From assembly GCA_964636325.1 (NCBI GenBank), contig CAZWRV010000108.1:1-21606 (forward strand): a stretch of 21,606 nt of DNA. Reading direction: 5' to 3'. Every line of letters begins with the position of its first letter. The first letter of the stretch is position 1. The translations under genes were made by a program, and so were the position numbers. Shown piece after piece: positions 15,523-21,606 of the stretch. Origin of the DNA: CAZWRV01 sp964636325 (GTDB taxonomy: Bacteria > Verrucomicrobiota > Lentisphaeria > Victivallales > GWF2-50-93). The notes below the pieces were generated by a model, which saw only the letters and a list, made by a program, of their open reading frames with translations, had not been told where the DNA came from and did not search any database.

Positions 15523-16326
15523 CTATCCAATCCATATCATGGCTGCCGCAAGTGTTATGAAGAAAAGCCCCATCGCGATCTTGCCGGCGACCACTTCCTT
15601 CCTGCCCCACCTGACAAGCCTAAGCGTGCCGGCTCCGAGGCAGGCCGCCACGAAGATCGCTATCAGCGGCGCCACGAACATCAGGTTGTAGAGGAGAAGG
15701 TAGAGGAGCCCGCACAACCCGCCCCCAGGCTCCTTCGCAAGAAACACCAGGACGGGCACATACACCTGCCCCGTGCAGACCGCCTCCAGTCCGGTCACAA
15801 GAATTCCGGCGCCGAATATTCCTGGAACCAAAAAACTGTATGAGAGCCCGGCCTTCATCACCCGGTGGATCATCGCCTTTATCCTCCCGGGAAGCTGGAG
15901 CGCGACGGACGAGGACTCTCCTGTTCTACCGTATCTCCATGCGTCCGCGAAGGAGACTGCCGCAAGAACCGCCAGTGTTGCGATTGTCGCAATCTCGACC
16001 AGCCTGTTCAAGATGCCATAGCCTGAAAATAGTTTGATGAAGCTCAAAAGTCCAAGCCCGAGTGCGAAATACGCAAGGAAGCATGCAAGGCAGTACACGG
16101 TTCCGGTTATCACGAGCTTCCTCCCGCCGACTTTTGCTATGGAAAGAAGGCTTATGAAGAAGATCAGAGTTGAAAACACGCACGGGTTGATCCCATCCGC
16201 CAGACCCGCAAGGATGATGATCCCCGGCGTTATCTTGGATGCCTTTTCCCTCAGGAGCCTCTCCGGTTCGACGCCAGCTCGTCCACAGTCTCCTCGGACT
16301 CCAGGCAGACGCACGGCGAGCGCCAC
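15523..16326 (-). CDS. CcdA/DsbD-like membrane thiol-redox protein, frameshifted at its 5' end
   Basis: An inner-membrane protein with about six hydrophobic segments. It has LADGINPCVFSTLIFFISLL early on and EAVCTGQVYVPVLVFL in the second half; in CcdA/DsbD-like carriers two such membrane cysteines (here C49 and C184 from the 16326 start) shuttle electrons to extracytoplasmic thiols. The apparent GTG start at 16326 is probably not real: a second frame at about 16376-16272 encodes EQWRSPCVCLESEETVDELA, which continues naturally into GVEPERLLREKASKITPG if one base is restored near 16274. So the gene is either frameshifted or the read has a single-base loss. Upstream of 16376 it runs into RHS coding sequence on the opposite strand, with no signal peptide or ribosome binding site left: a 5'-truncated gene. 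Confidence 0.75.
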   Translation of the reverse strand: MALAVRLPGVRGDCGRAGVEPERLLREKASKITPGIIILAGLADGINPCVFSTLIFFISLLSIAKVGGRKLVITGTVYCLACFLAYFALGLGLLSFIKLFSGYGILNRLVEIATIATLAVLAAVSFADAWRYGRTGESSSVALQLPGRIKAMIHRVMKAGLSYSFLVPGIFGAGILVTGLEAVCTGQVYVPVLVFLAKEPGGGLCGLLYLLLYNLMFVAPLIAIFVAACLGAGTLRLVRWGRKEVVAGKIAMGLFFITLAAAMIWIG

Positions 16327-16384
16327 TGTTCAAAAGAAAGCTTCCTGCCTGTTCCGTTGATCAGCCTGATCCAATAAGTCCTCT

Positions 16385-18005
16385 TCTCGTCTTCCCCGAC
16401 GGCGCCGCCCACACCTTCGCCTGGGACAGCCTCTTCCGCATGACATCCCACACAAAACCCGACGGCACAACGGTCAAATACTCCTACCCCTCATACTTCA
16501 AATCCCCCTCCAAAATCGAAATCTCAAGCGGAGGGTTGAATTCTATTCAACCGTCTTCCTCCTCTAACGGAGGGTTGAGCCAAGCTCAACCGCCTTTCAA
16601 CGCGGGAGCGTCCGCTTCGGCGGACGTTCCCGCCATTGGAAACAAAGTTTCCAACGGTGCAGGGGATGATCCCCTGCCCGGGTCCAGCGGCGGAACCGCT
16701 GGTCGCGCCCAGCGCGAAACTTATCTGAGGATATTCTCCTACGATCCGACCGGTAAGCTCGCGAGGATTCGCTATCCCGACGACACTTTTGAGAGATTCG
16801 AATACGGATGTTGCGGCTTGCTGAAGTCTGTTGACCGTGCCGGCGGCGTCAGAAAGTTCATCTACGATTCATCCAACAGGAAGACCGAGGAGATTTCGCC
16901 CAACGGCGAGAAGACACAGTGGAAATACGATTCGAAGAACAACGTCGTTGAGACTGTCCACCCGAACGGAACCTCCACGAAATTCGAATACGACGAGTCC
17001 GGCGACAAGACCAGAATCACCGAACCCGACGGCTCATGCACCGCATTCAAATACGACGCCGCAGGCAACAAAATCGAAGCCCGCTTCTTCCCTCCAAAAA
17101 ATGGAGGGTTGAGCCAAGCTCAACCGCCTTCTAAAAAAGCAGATGCGGCAGCATCTGACGGTGCAGGGGATAATCCCCTGCCCGAGTCCAGCGGCGGAAC
17201 CGCTGGTCGCGCCCAGCGCGAAACTGAAATCACCTGCTCCACCTACAAATACGACGCCCGGGACCGCCTGGTGGCAATTTCCGGCGACCATGAGAAGAAC
17301 ATCGTCTACACCTATGATCCCTCCGGCAGGCCTCTGAAGATCGCGGACCACGGCGTCCCGCCCGTGGCCGATGCGAGAACCACCGAAAACGTTTACGACG
17401 CTTCCGGACGCAAAATCAAAACAGTCCACCCGGACGGCTCCGTCGAAACTTTCCAGTATCTGCCCGGCACGGACAAGCTCAAAGGCTCCATCCACAACGG
17501 CATCATCACAAGCTACAAATACGACCCGGCCGGCAGAATCTGCGCCGTGGCGAAATATCCGCAGTCCGAGCTTGAAAGGAACCGCGAAGGCATATTCGAC
17601 AGGTTCCTCGCCGAAACCAGGAGCTACGACAGCTTCGGCAACCTCTTAGAAGTCCGGATAAAAGCCGATGACGGAGAAAAACCTTTTGCAAAAGGTTCTT
17701 TCTCCGGCACCTCTTTTCCAAAATCATTTGTCCATGCGGAATCGGCTGGCGCCAAGGCTTCAGCCGATTCCGCAATTGATGGAGGGCGAAGTTCTACTGA
17801 GCCGTCTTCCGGCGGAACCGCTGGTCGCGCGGTGCGCGGAAACTTCCGCCTTGCCGCCCGCTACGACTATGCGCCGGACGGCGAGCTGCTGTCCGTGCTT
17901 ACGCCGACTTCCGACTCCGGAGCGGTGAAGACATCCTACGAGTATTCCTTCGACAGCATCGGCGCGCGCGTGGTCAAGGTCTACAAAAAAGAGATGCAAT
18001 TCTGA
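16385..18005 (+). CDS. RHS/YD-repeat protein, 5'-truncated
   Basis: About a dozen YD repeats are visible (FSYDPTGKLARIRYPD, WKYDSKNNVVETVHPNGT, FKYDAAGNKIEARF, YTYDPSGRPLKIADHG and others), the strand units of the RHS/teneurin shell that encloses a toxin. The open frame reaches back to 16239, but codons before about 16385 are antisense to the CcdA-like gene and show no YD features; the first ATG in the RHS part (16440) has no ribosome binding site and there is no signal peptide. The gene has therefore lost its start. It has no RHS core or toxin tip: it ends at KVYKKEMQF, 34 nt before the next RHS gene. Three hairpin-array inserts (16531-16720, 17090-17224, 17672-17841) lie in frame between YD repeats and encode Gly/Ser/Ala/Pro-rich linkers. 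Confidence 0.75.
16531..16720. repeat. In-frame hairpin array 1 (seven hairpins)
   Basis: Seven consecutive perfect or near-perfect hairpins: GGTTGAAT-tct-ATTCAACC (16534-16552); GGTTGAGC-caa-GCTCAACC (16573-16591); a 14-bp stem with one G-T pair and a TTCG tetraloop (16602-16633); TTGGAAAC-aaa-GTTTCCAA (16636-16654); GCAGGGGAT-g-ATCCCCTGC (16659-16677); CCAGCGG-cggaa-CCGCTGG (16684-16702); TCGCGC-cca-GCGCGA (16703-16717). No stop arises in the RHS frame; the peptide runs GGLNS... to ...AGRAQRET. Confidence 0.88.
17090..17224. repeat. In-frame hairpin array 2 (six hairpins)
   Basis: CCCTCC/GGAGGG with a 7-nt loop (17090-17108); GGTTGAGC-caa-GCTCAACC (17107-17125); CAGATGC-ggca-GCATCTG (17140-17157); GCAGGGGAT-a-ATCCCCTGC (17163-17181); CCAGCGG-cggaa-CCGCTGG (17188-17206); TCGCGC-cca-GCGCGA (17207-17221). 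Order and reading frame match array 1, but one middle hairpin is replaced by an unrelated stem. Confidence 0.87.
17672..17841. repeat. In-frame hairpin array 3 (partly decayed)
   Basis: A long stem with one bulge, CGGAGAAAAACCTTTT pairing across loop GC (17672-17706); a 13-bp perfect stem GCGGAATCGGCTG / CAGCCGATTCCGC (17736-17773) whose loop holds a further GCC-aa-GGC; a decayed GGGCGAAGT...GAGCC relic of the GGTTG hairpin (17784-17803); half of the CCAGCGG hairpin (GGCGGAACCGCTGG only); and TCGCGC-ggt-GCGCG (17825-17838). Confidence 0.8.
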
Positions 18006-18025
18006 AAATTCAAGATAAATTATAA

Positions 18026-18032
18026 AAGGAGG
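18026..18032 (+). promoter_or_regulatory. Ribosome binding site of the second RHS gene
   Basis: AAGGAGG, 7 nt before the ATG at 18040; fixes the start and the signal peptide. Confidence 0.8.
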
Positions 18033-18039
18033 CATATCT

Positions 18040-20754
18040 ATGGACGGAAAATTCTGCGGTCAGAGTCGGAGTTCACGGCTTCTGCGTGGACTGTCTGCCG
18101 GGTTGACAATGATGGGGATATGCTCCGTTGCAGGAGCCTCAGCCCCCTGGCACGACTACGACGAGAAGTATGCGGTCAGCCAGTCCGTGTCGCTTGACGG
18201 CGCCGCCGGAGGCTCGAAGGGCGTCCTCGTGGCCGAATACGCGGAGAAGGCGGGCAGGCGGCTGTGGAGCGTTGACGCATTCGGCAATCGCACCGACTAC
18301 AAATACAACGCGAAGGGACAGCTCTCGCAGGTGCTGGTCAACGGAGAAATCCAGAACAGCATGAGCTACGACAGGCTTGGAAGACTCGCCAAGTCGGAAG
18401 ACATGCTTGGCCGGGTCAGCGCCCGTGCTTATGATCCCGAAGGCAGGGTTTCTGAGACAATTAATCCTCTCGGGGAGAAGAGCGAAATTGTTTATGACAA
18501 GTACGGACGCGTCGCGGCAAGAAAGGGCGCGGGCACTTATCCGCTCTCATTCGAGTATAATTCTTTCGGCGAGATTACCGCTTACACCGACGGCAACGGC
18601 TCGACAACCCGCTTCGAATATGACAATGCCGGCAGACTTGTGAAAAGGATCTGGCCGGACGGCTCAGTCATCAGCTATTCATACAACAATCGCGGACTGC
18701 TCGAAAAGAAGCTCGAAGCCGACAGAACCACCCTCTACTCCTACGACGATTTCAACCGCCTCGTAAAAATCTCCATTACCGGAGGGTTGCGCTTGTCGCA
18801 ACCGTCTTCCGAGGATGGAAACGCAGTTTCCGAAGGTGCAGGGGATAATCCCCTGCTCGCCTCTGCCGGCGACAGAGGCAGTCGCTCGAAGAGCGAAACC
18901 GTCCTCTCCTACAACTCCTCTGGAAAACTCATCGAAATAGCCGATGAAAACGGCAAGATTACGTTCACTTACGACTCTTTCGGACGCGTTACATCCGAAA
19001 CCGGCGAAATCGGAACAATTGAATACAAATACAATTCCCGCGGACTCCTCTCGGAGAAGATTTGTTCATTCTCACGCAACGGCGCAACGACGCAAAGCTT
19101 CAGAACTGAATACTCCTACGACAACTTCGACCGCATTGTTACGGTCTCCTCCCCTGCCGGAACTTACACCTACACTTACGACAACAAGGGACGGATTCTG
19201 TCCTTGTCCTCCAAGTCCTCGGAGTCCTCACCGTCCTCCACCTTCACAGTCACAAACTCCTACGATCCCGCCGGCCGCCTCATCTCCAAGACCTTCACCG
19301 CACCCCAATCCCCAGACCCTAAACCCCAAACCCTCTGCTCCTACGTCTACGACAAACTCGACCGCCGGATCAAGGCCGAGGTCAACGGCGTCAAGTGGGA
19401 TTATGGTTACGATGAATACAACCAACTCACAAGCGCTTCATCCTCTGATGGTTATGTCTACAGCTACGGTTTTGATCGGATCGGCAACCGGAAGTTTGCC
19501 TTTCTTTCCGAGAAAGGCTCGCAAAAAGTCAAAACCAACTTTGAATACAACAATCTCAATCAGATTGCGAGCCATGGCTTCGAGTATGATAGATACGGGA
19601 ATCTGATCAAAGCAAAAGACACCGAATACAGCTATGATTTACACAACAGGCTCTGCGAAGTCCGCAAGAAGGATGGGACAACTATTAAATACAGTTATGA
19701 CCCGCTGGGTCAAAGAATAAAATCAGAAGAGAACATCGCCACAAGAGGCACAAAAGTCACAGAATTTCTGATGTCCGGCATGGTAGAACAAGCAAGGCTT
19801 GAGCTCCCTCTACCTCTGGGAGAGGGACAGGTTGAGGGTGGCAAAGCCATGTTTCATACGCTTGGCTTGGACTTGGCGGGTTCTCTTACCGCAACCGGTT
19901 GTGTTGGCGGTGTCCTCGCCTCAACCTCAGGTGGCGAAAACTTCAACTATCTATACGACGGCAATGGAAATGTCATTGCTACCGCCGATGGCAAAGGCAA
20001 AACTATCGAATATATTGCATATTCTCCATTCGGTGAGAAGTTCTCAGGGCCTGATATTCCCTTCACATTCTCTACTAAAGCAGTTGATGTCTCAGGACTG
20101 AGCTATTACGGCTACAGATTTTATTCATCGCAAATAGGTAGATGGTTGAACCGGGATCCGATTAAGGAACGTGGAGGAAACAATTTTTATTGTCTTGTTT
20201 CAAATTCGTTAGTTAATACTACGGATTACCAAGGTTTAGCTGATTCTCTTGAAGGAAAGTCCTGCGAAATTGCAGGAGAAGAAAGACTAAATGTATTATG
20301 GGAGGATAATGAAAGAATAATATGGGAAAACGTTGGACAAGGCCCTTGGAAAGCTAGTGAAATCTTTGTCACAGATTATGATATTCCTAATACAGTAATT
20401 GCAATTTTAGGCTCAATAACACTACCTGGGCCTCCAAGTCAAGATCCTATTATCCATGAGTCGCTATGGTATAAAACAGCAGATAAAATCGGGAATAAGT
20501 TGATAAAGAAATATCAGACTTATGAAATAGTCGTTTGCGTAGAAGATTCTTATGATGGGTGTAAAAGATGGATATATTCAGGCTGGATGGCAGGTCAAAA
20601 GACTTTAACAAGAGATAGACTATTATCTTATGAATTTGATGCTGTAATAAATGAAGACTATTATCAACAGTATTTTGTAAGATATAAAATGCAGACCGCC
20701 TTAGGACCAATAGCAGTAGACGTTAACATAGGAGCTCTAATAATAAATGAATAA
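18040..20754 (+). CDS. Exported RHS-repeat polymorphic toxin with replaced C-terminal tip
   Basis: 904 aa. An N-terminal signal peptide (R-rich start, hydrophobic 16-33, AGASA-PWH) suggests export. YD repeats fill about 60-630 (FEYDNAGRLVKRIWPDGS, YSYNNRGLLEKKLEAD, FTYDSFGRVTSETGE and others). The RHS-associated core spans about 638-733 (LYDGNGNVIA ... YYGYRFYSSQIGRWLNRDPI ... NTTDYQGL). In RHS toxins the core ends DPxGL and the tip is released there by self-cleavage; here it reads DYQGL. After it the DNA turns sharply AT-rich and the 170-residue tip (ADSLEGKSCEIAGEE... to NIGALIINE) matches no toxin family I know, which is typical of a swapped toxin module. In-frame inserts: a hairpin array at 248-287, a heptamer-repeat linker near 422-433 and a REP-like hairpin near 588-601. 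The stop overlaps the next gene by 8 nt. Confidence 0.87.
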   Translation: MDGKFCGQSRSSRLLRGLSAGLTMMGICSVAGASAPWHDYDEKYAVSQSVSLDGAAGGSKGVLVAEYAEKAGRRLWSVDAFGNRTDYKYNAKGQLSQVLVNGEIQNSMSYDRLGRLAKSEDMLGRVSARAYDPEGRVSETINPLGEKSEIVYDKYGRVAARKGAGTYPLSFEYNSFGEITAYTDGNGSTTRFEYDNAGRLVKRIWPDGSVISYSYNNRGLLEKKLEADRTTLYSYDDFNRLVKISITGGLRLSQPSSEDGNAVSEGAGDNPLLASAGDRGSRSKSETVLSYNSSGKLIEIADENGKITFTYDSFGRVTSETGEIGTIEYKYNSRGLLSEKICSFSRNGATTQSFRTEYSYDNFDRIVTVSSPAGTYTYTYDNKGRILSLSSKSSESSPSSTFTVTNSYDPAGRLISKTFTAPQSPDPKPQTLCSYVYDKLDRRIKAEVNGVKWDYGYDEYNQLTSASSSDGYVYSYGFDRIGNRKFAFLSEKGSQKVKTNFEYNNLNQIASHGFEYDRYGNLIKAKDTEYSYDLHNRLCEVRKKDGTTIKYSYDPLGQRIKSEENIATRGTKVTEFLMSGMVEQARLELPLPLGEGQVEGGKAMFHTLGLDLAGSLTATGCVGGVLASTSGGENFNYLYDGNGNVIATADGKGKTIEYIAYSPFGEKFSGPDIPFTFSTKAVDVSGLSYYGYRFYSSQIGRWLNRDPIKERGGNNFYCLVSNSLVNTTDYQGLADSLEGKSCEIAGEERLNVLWEDNERIIWENVGQGPWKASEIFVTDYDIPNTVIAILGSITLPGPPSQDPIIHESLWYKTADKIGNKLIKKYQTYEIVVCVEDSYDGCKRWIYSGWMAGQKTLTRDRLLSYEFDAVINEDYYQQYFVRYKMQTALGPIAVDVNIGALIINE
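18781..18899. repeat. In-frame hairpin array 4 (five hairpins, covarying stems)
   Basis: GGTTGCG-cttgt-CGCAACC (18785-18803); GGAAAC-gca-GTTTCC (18817-18831); GCAGGGGAT-a-ATCCCCTGC (18838-18856); GCCTCTG-ccggcga-CAGAGGC (18859-18879); TCGCTC-gaa-GAGCGA (18882-18896). Same order and flanks as arrays 1 and 2, but four stems have different sequences with both arms changed together. Confidence 0.87.
19200..19241. repeat. TCC-rich low-complexity linker in the RHS gene
   Basis: Repeated TCCTC/TCCAAG words encode LSSKSSESSPSST between two YD repeats. It stays in frame and lies, like the hairpin arrays, at a YD-repeat junction. Confidence 0.5.
19303..19337. repeat. Heptamer tandem repeat (CCCCAAA-like) inside the RHS gene
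   Basis: Five 7-nt units: CCCCAAT, CCCCAGA, CCCTAAA, CCCCAAA, CCCTCTG. Translated as PQSPDPKPQTLC at a YD-repeat junction. Seven is not a multiple of three, so the reading frame is kept only for this overall length. Confidence 0.6.
19803..19840. repeat. REP-like CCCTCT...AGAGGG hairpin inside the RHS gene
   Basis: CCCTCT (19806-19811) pairs with AGAGGG (19821-19826), followed by ACAGGTTGAGGG. It resembles the CTCTCCC-CTGGGAGAGGG-type intergenic repeats common in many bacteria, here read in frame as LPLPLGEGQVEGG just before the RHS core. Confidence 0.6.
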
Positions 20755-21472
20755 ATTCAACTATATATTATCAATTTTGTTGCAGTATTTATTTATCTTT
20801 TTTACAAATAATTCATTTGCTGAAGAAATAAAGCCTGGAGACAAAAAACTATATAATTGGATAAATGACCAAACGAAAACAGGTAATCCTATTGTCTTGC
20901 TTAAGAAGGAAGATATTAAATCTAAACGTTTTGGTGCGCTTTTAATTTGTATTGGGGTAGAAGCTAATGAAGAAGAGGTCGTTCCACTTTTAATCGAATG
21001 TTTAAAAAATGATGACTATCCCTTAAGAGTTAATGCCATTAGAGCGCTTGGACGATTAGGTAAGAAAGCGTCGGATGCTGTCCCTTTCCTGTTGAAGTTG
21101 CCAGATACGGATAAAGGCAATGTAATTGAAGCAATTGGCGATATAAACTCCAAGATGGAAATAGCAATACCGTACCTAATTAATATATTAAAGGATTCAA
21201 AAGATAAAAAACTCATTATGTCCTCCCTTTATTCAATAGACAAAATACGCCCGAATAATATTGATATTATCAACAATATTACCCCCCTAACTTCAAATGA
21301 AGACAAGCAAATTCGAATACTAGCGAACAAAATCCTTTACAATCTTACAAAAGAAAAAAAGTGGCTTGATTTATTAGAACATGATGGAGTTAACATTAAT
21401 ATCGAGCTAAAAAACCTGAGTCAAGAGGACAAAACCTCCCAAGAGCCAAGAGATTCAGAAGAGAAGAATTAA
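20747..21472 (+). CDS. Exported HEAT-repeat protein, likely immunity partner of the RHS tip
   Basis: 241 aa. It begins with a clear signal peptide (MNKFNYILSILLQYLFIFFTNNSFA, cleavage expected before EE). About 70-170 contain HEAT-like helical pairs (EEEVVPLLIECLKNDDYPLRVNAIRALGRLG, then AIPYLINILKDSKDKKLIMSSL), a scaffold that binds protein partners; the C-terminus is hydrophilic and charged. The ATG lies inside the end of the RHS gene (8-nt overlap, ATGAATAA), so the two are translated together; AGGAG is at 20730-20734. It shares the AT-rich composition of the toxin tip, not that of the RHS core, suggesting tip and partner arrived together. Immunity function is inferred from position; the signal peptide would place it in the periplasm, where an exported toxin would act. 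Confidence 0.75.
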   Translation: MNKFNYILSILLQYLFIFFTNNSFAEEIKPGDKKLYNWINDQTKTGNPIVLLKKEDIKSKRFGALLICIGVEANEEEVVPLLIECLKNDDYPLRVNAIRALGRLGKKASDAVPFLLKLPDTDKGNVIEAIGDINSKMEIAIPYLINILKDSKDKKLIMSSLYSIDKIRPNNIDIINNITPLTSNEDKQIRILANKILYNLTKEKKWLDLLEHDGVNINIELKNLSQEDKTSQEPRDSEEKN

Positions 21473-21606
21473 CAGGGGTATACGGCAGATTAATTTGTTG
21501 AACCATCTCGTGGCACGTTATCATAAGAATCGATTTTTTTCATTTTTATTTTGGCTCTTTCTAAAAAATAGTGGGTAGACTAGGAATATCCATCAGCCGG
21601 ATTATT
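21473..21606. other. AT-rich tail of the window
   Basis: No gene, no convincing terminator hairpin; a T-run ends the stretch AAGAATCGATTTTTTT (about 21525-21540) but lacks a stem before it. Confidence 0.4.

Noticed and set aside
16239..16384. N-terminal part of the open frame leading into the first RHS gene
   Set aside because: This stretch is antisense of the CcdA-like gene, lacks a ribosome binding site and has no YD pattern; the frame is open only by chance.
16531..18899. CRISPR array
   Set aside because: The repeated hairpins have no constant repeat length or spacer length, lie in frame in coding sequence, and no cas gene is nearby.

Overview
The window suggests a GC-rich bacterium of the PVC superphylum, most like Lentisphaerota/Kiritimatiellota. 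This is inferred from gene families only: a large secreted LamG/glycosidase-like protein, a GntR/LacI-type sugar regulator beside Gfo/Idh/MocA oxidoreductases, a stand-alone AmrS-type radical SAM enzyme with a tiny Tat-leader partner, and signal-peptide-bearing YD-repeat (RHS) proteins. No rRNA, tRNA or CRISPR was seen.

Layout. 1-810: no gene; hairpin repeats and blocks with an 8-bp period. 811-7791 (+): a SWIM/SNF2 helicase followed after 24 nt by a 1353-aa exported LamG protein. 7838-10407 (-): fabF, then amrS and a 63-aa Tat-leader protein coupled to amrS through an ATGA overlap. 10408-10816: divergent control region with a large imperfect palindrome, a terminator-like hairpin and three TATTGACA half-sites. 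10817-13966 (+): regulator and two oxidoreductases, closed by a strong terminator. 14074-14865 (-): an antitoxin-like and an unknown gene, followed by a broken second copy of the oxidoreductase 3' end with its own copy of the terminator. 15253-16376 (-): a transposase scrap and a frameshifted CcdA-like membrane gene that butts head-to-head against a 5'-truncated RHS gene. 16385-20754 (+): two RHS open reading frames. 20747-21472 (+): an exported HEAT-repeat protein overlapping the second RHS gene, a likely immunity partner for its AT-rich, replaced C-terminal tip.

The most unusual content is in the RHS genes. Four in-frame inserts are built almost wholly of consecutive short perfect hairpins. 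The stems differ in sequence between copies yet stay self-complementary, the linkers are shared, and the inserts translate as Gly/Ser/Ala/Pro-rich linkers between YD repeats. A second pattern is a set of imperfect arrays with an 8-bp period directly behind stop codons and in the 5' intergenic region. Both look like dispersed sequence families rather than gene-specific signals.

How genes may work together (inference): the regulator probably controls the two oxidoreductases for a carbohydrate-derived substrate; AmrS and the Tat peptide form one translational unit; RHS plus HEAT protein looks like a polymorphic toxin/immunity pair. The helicase, LamG and fabF genes show no obvious functional link to these.
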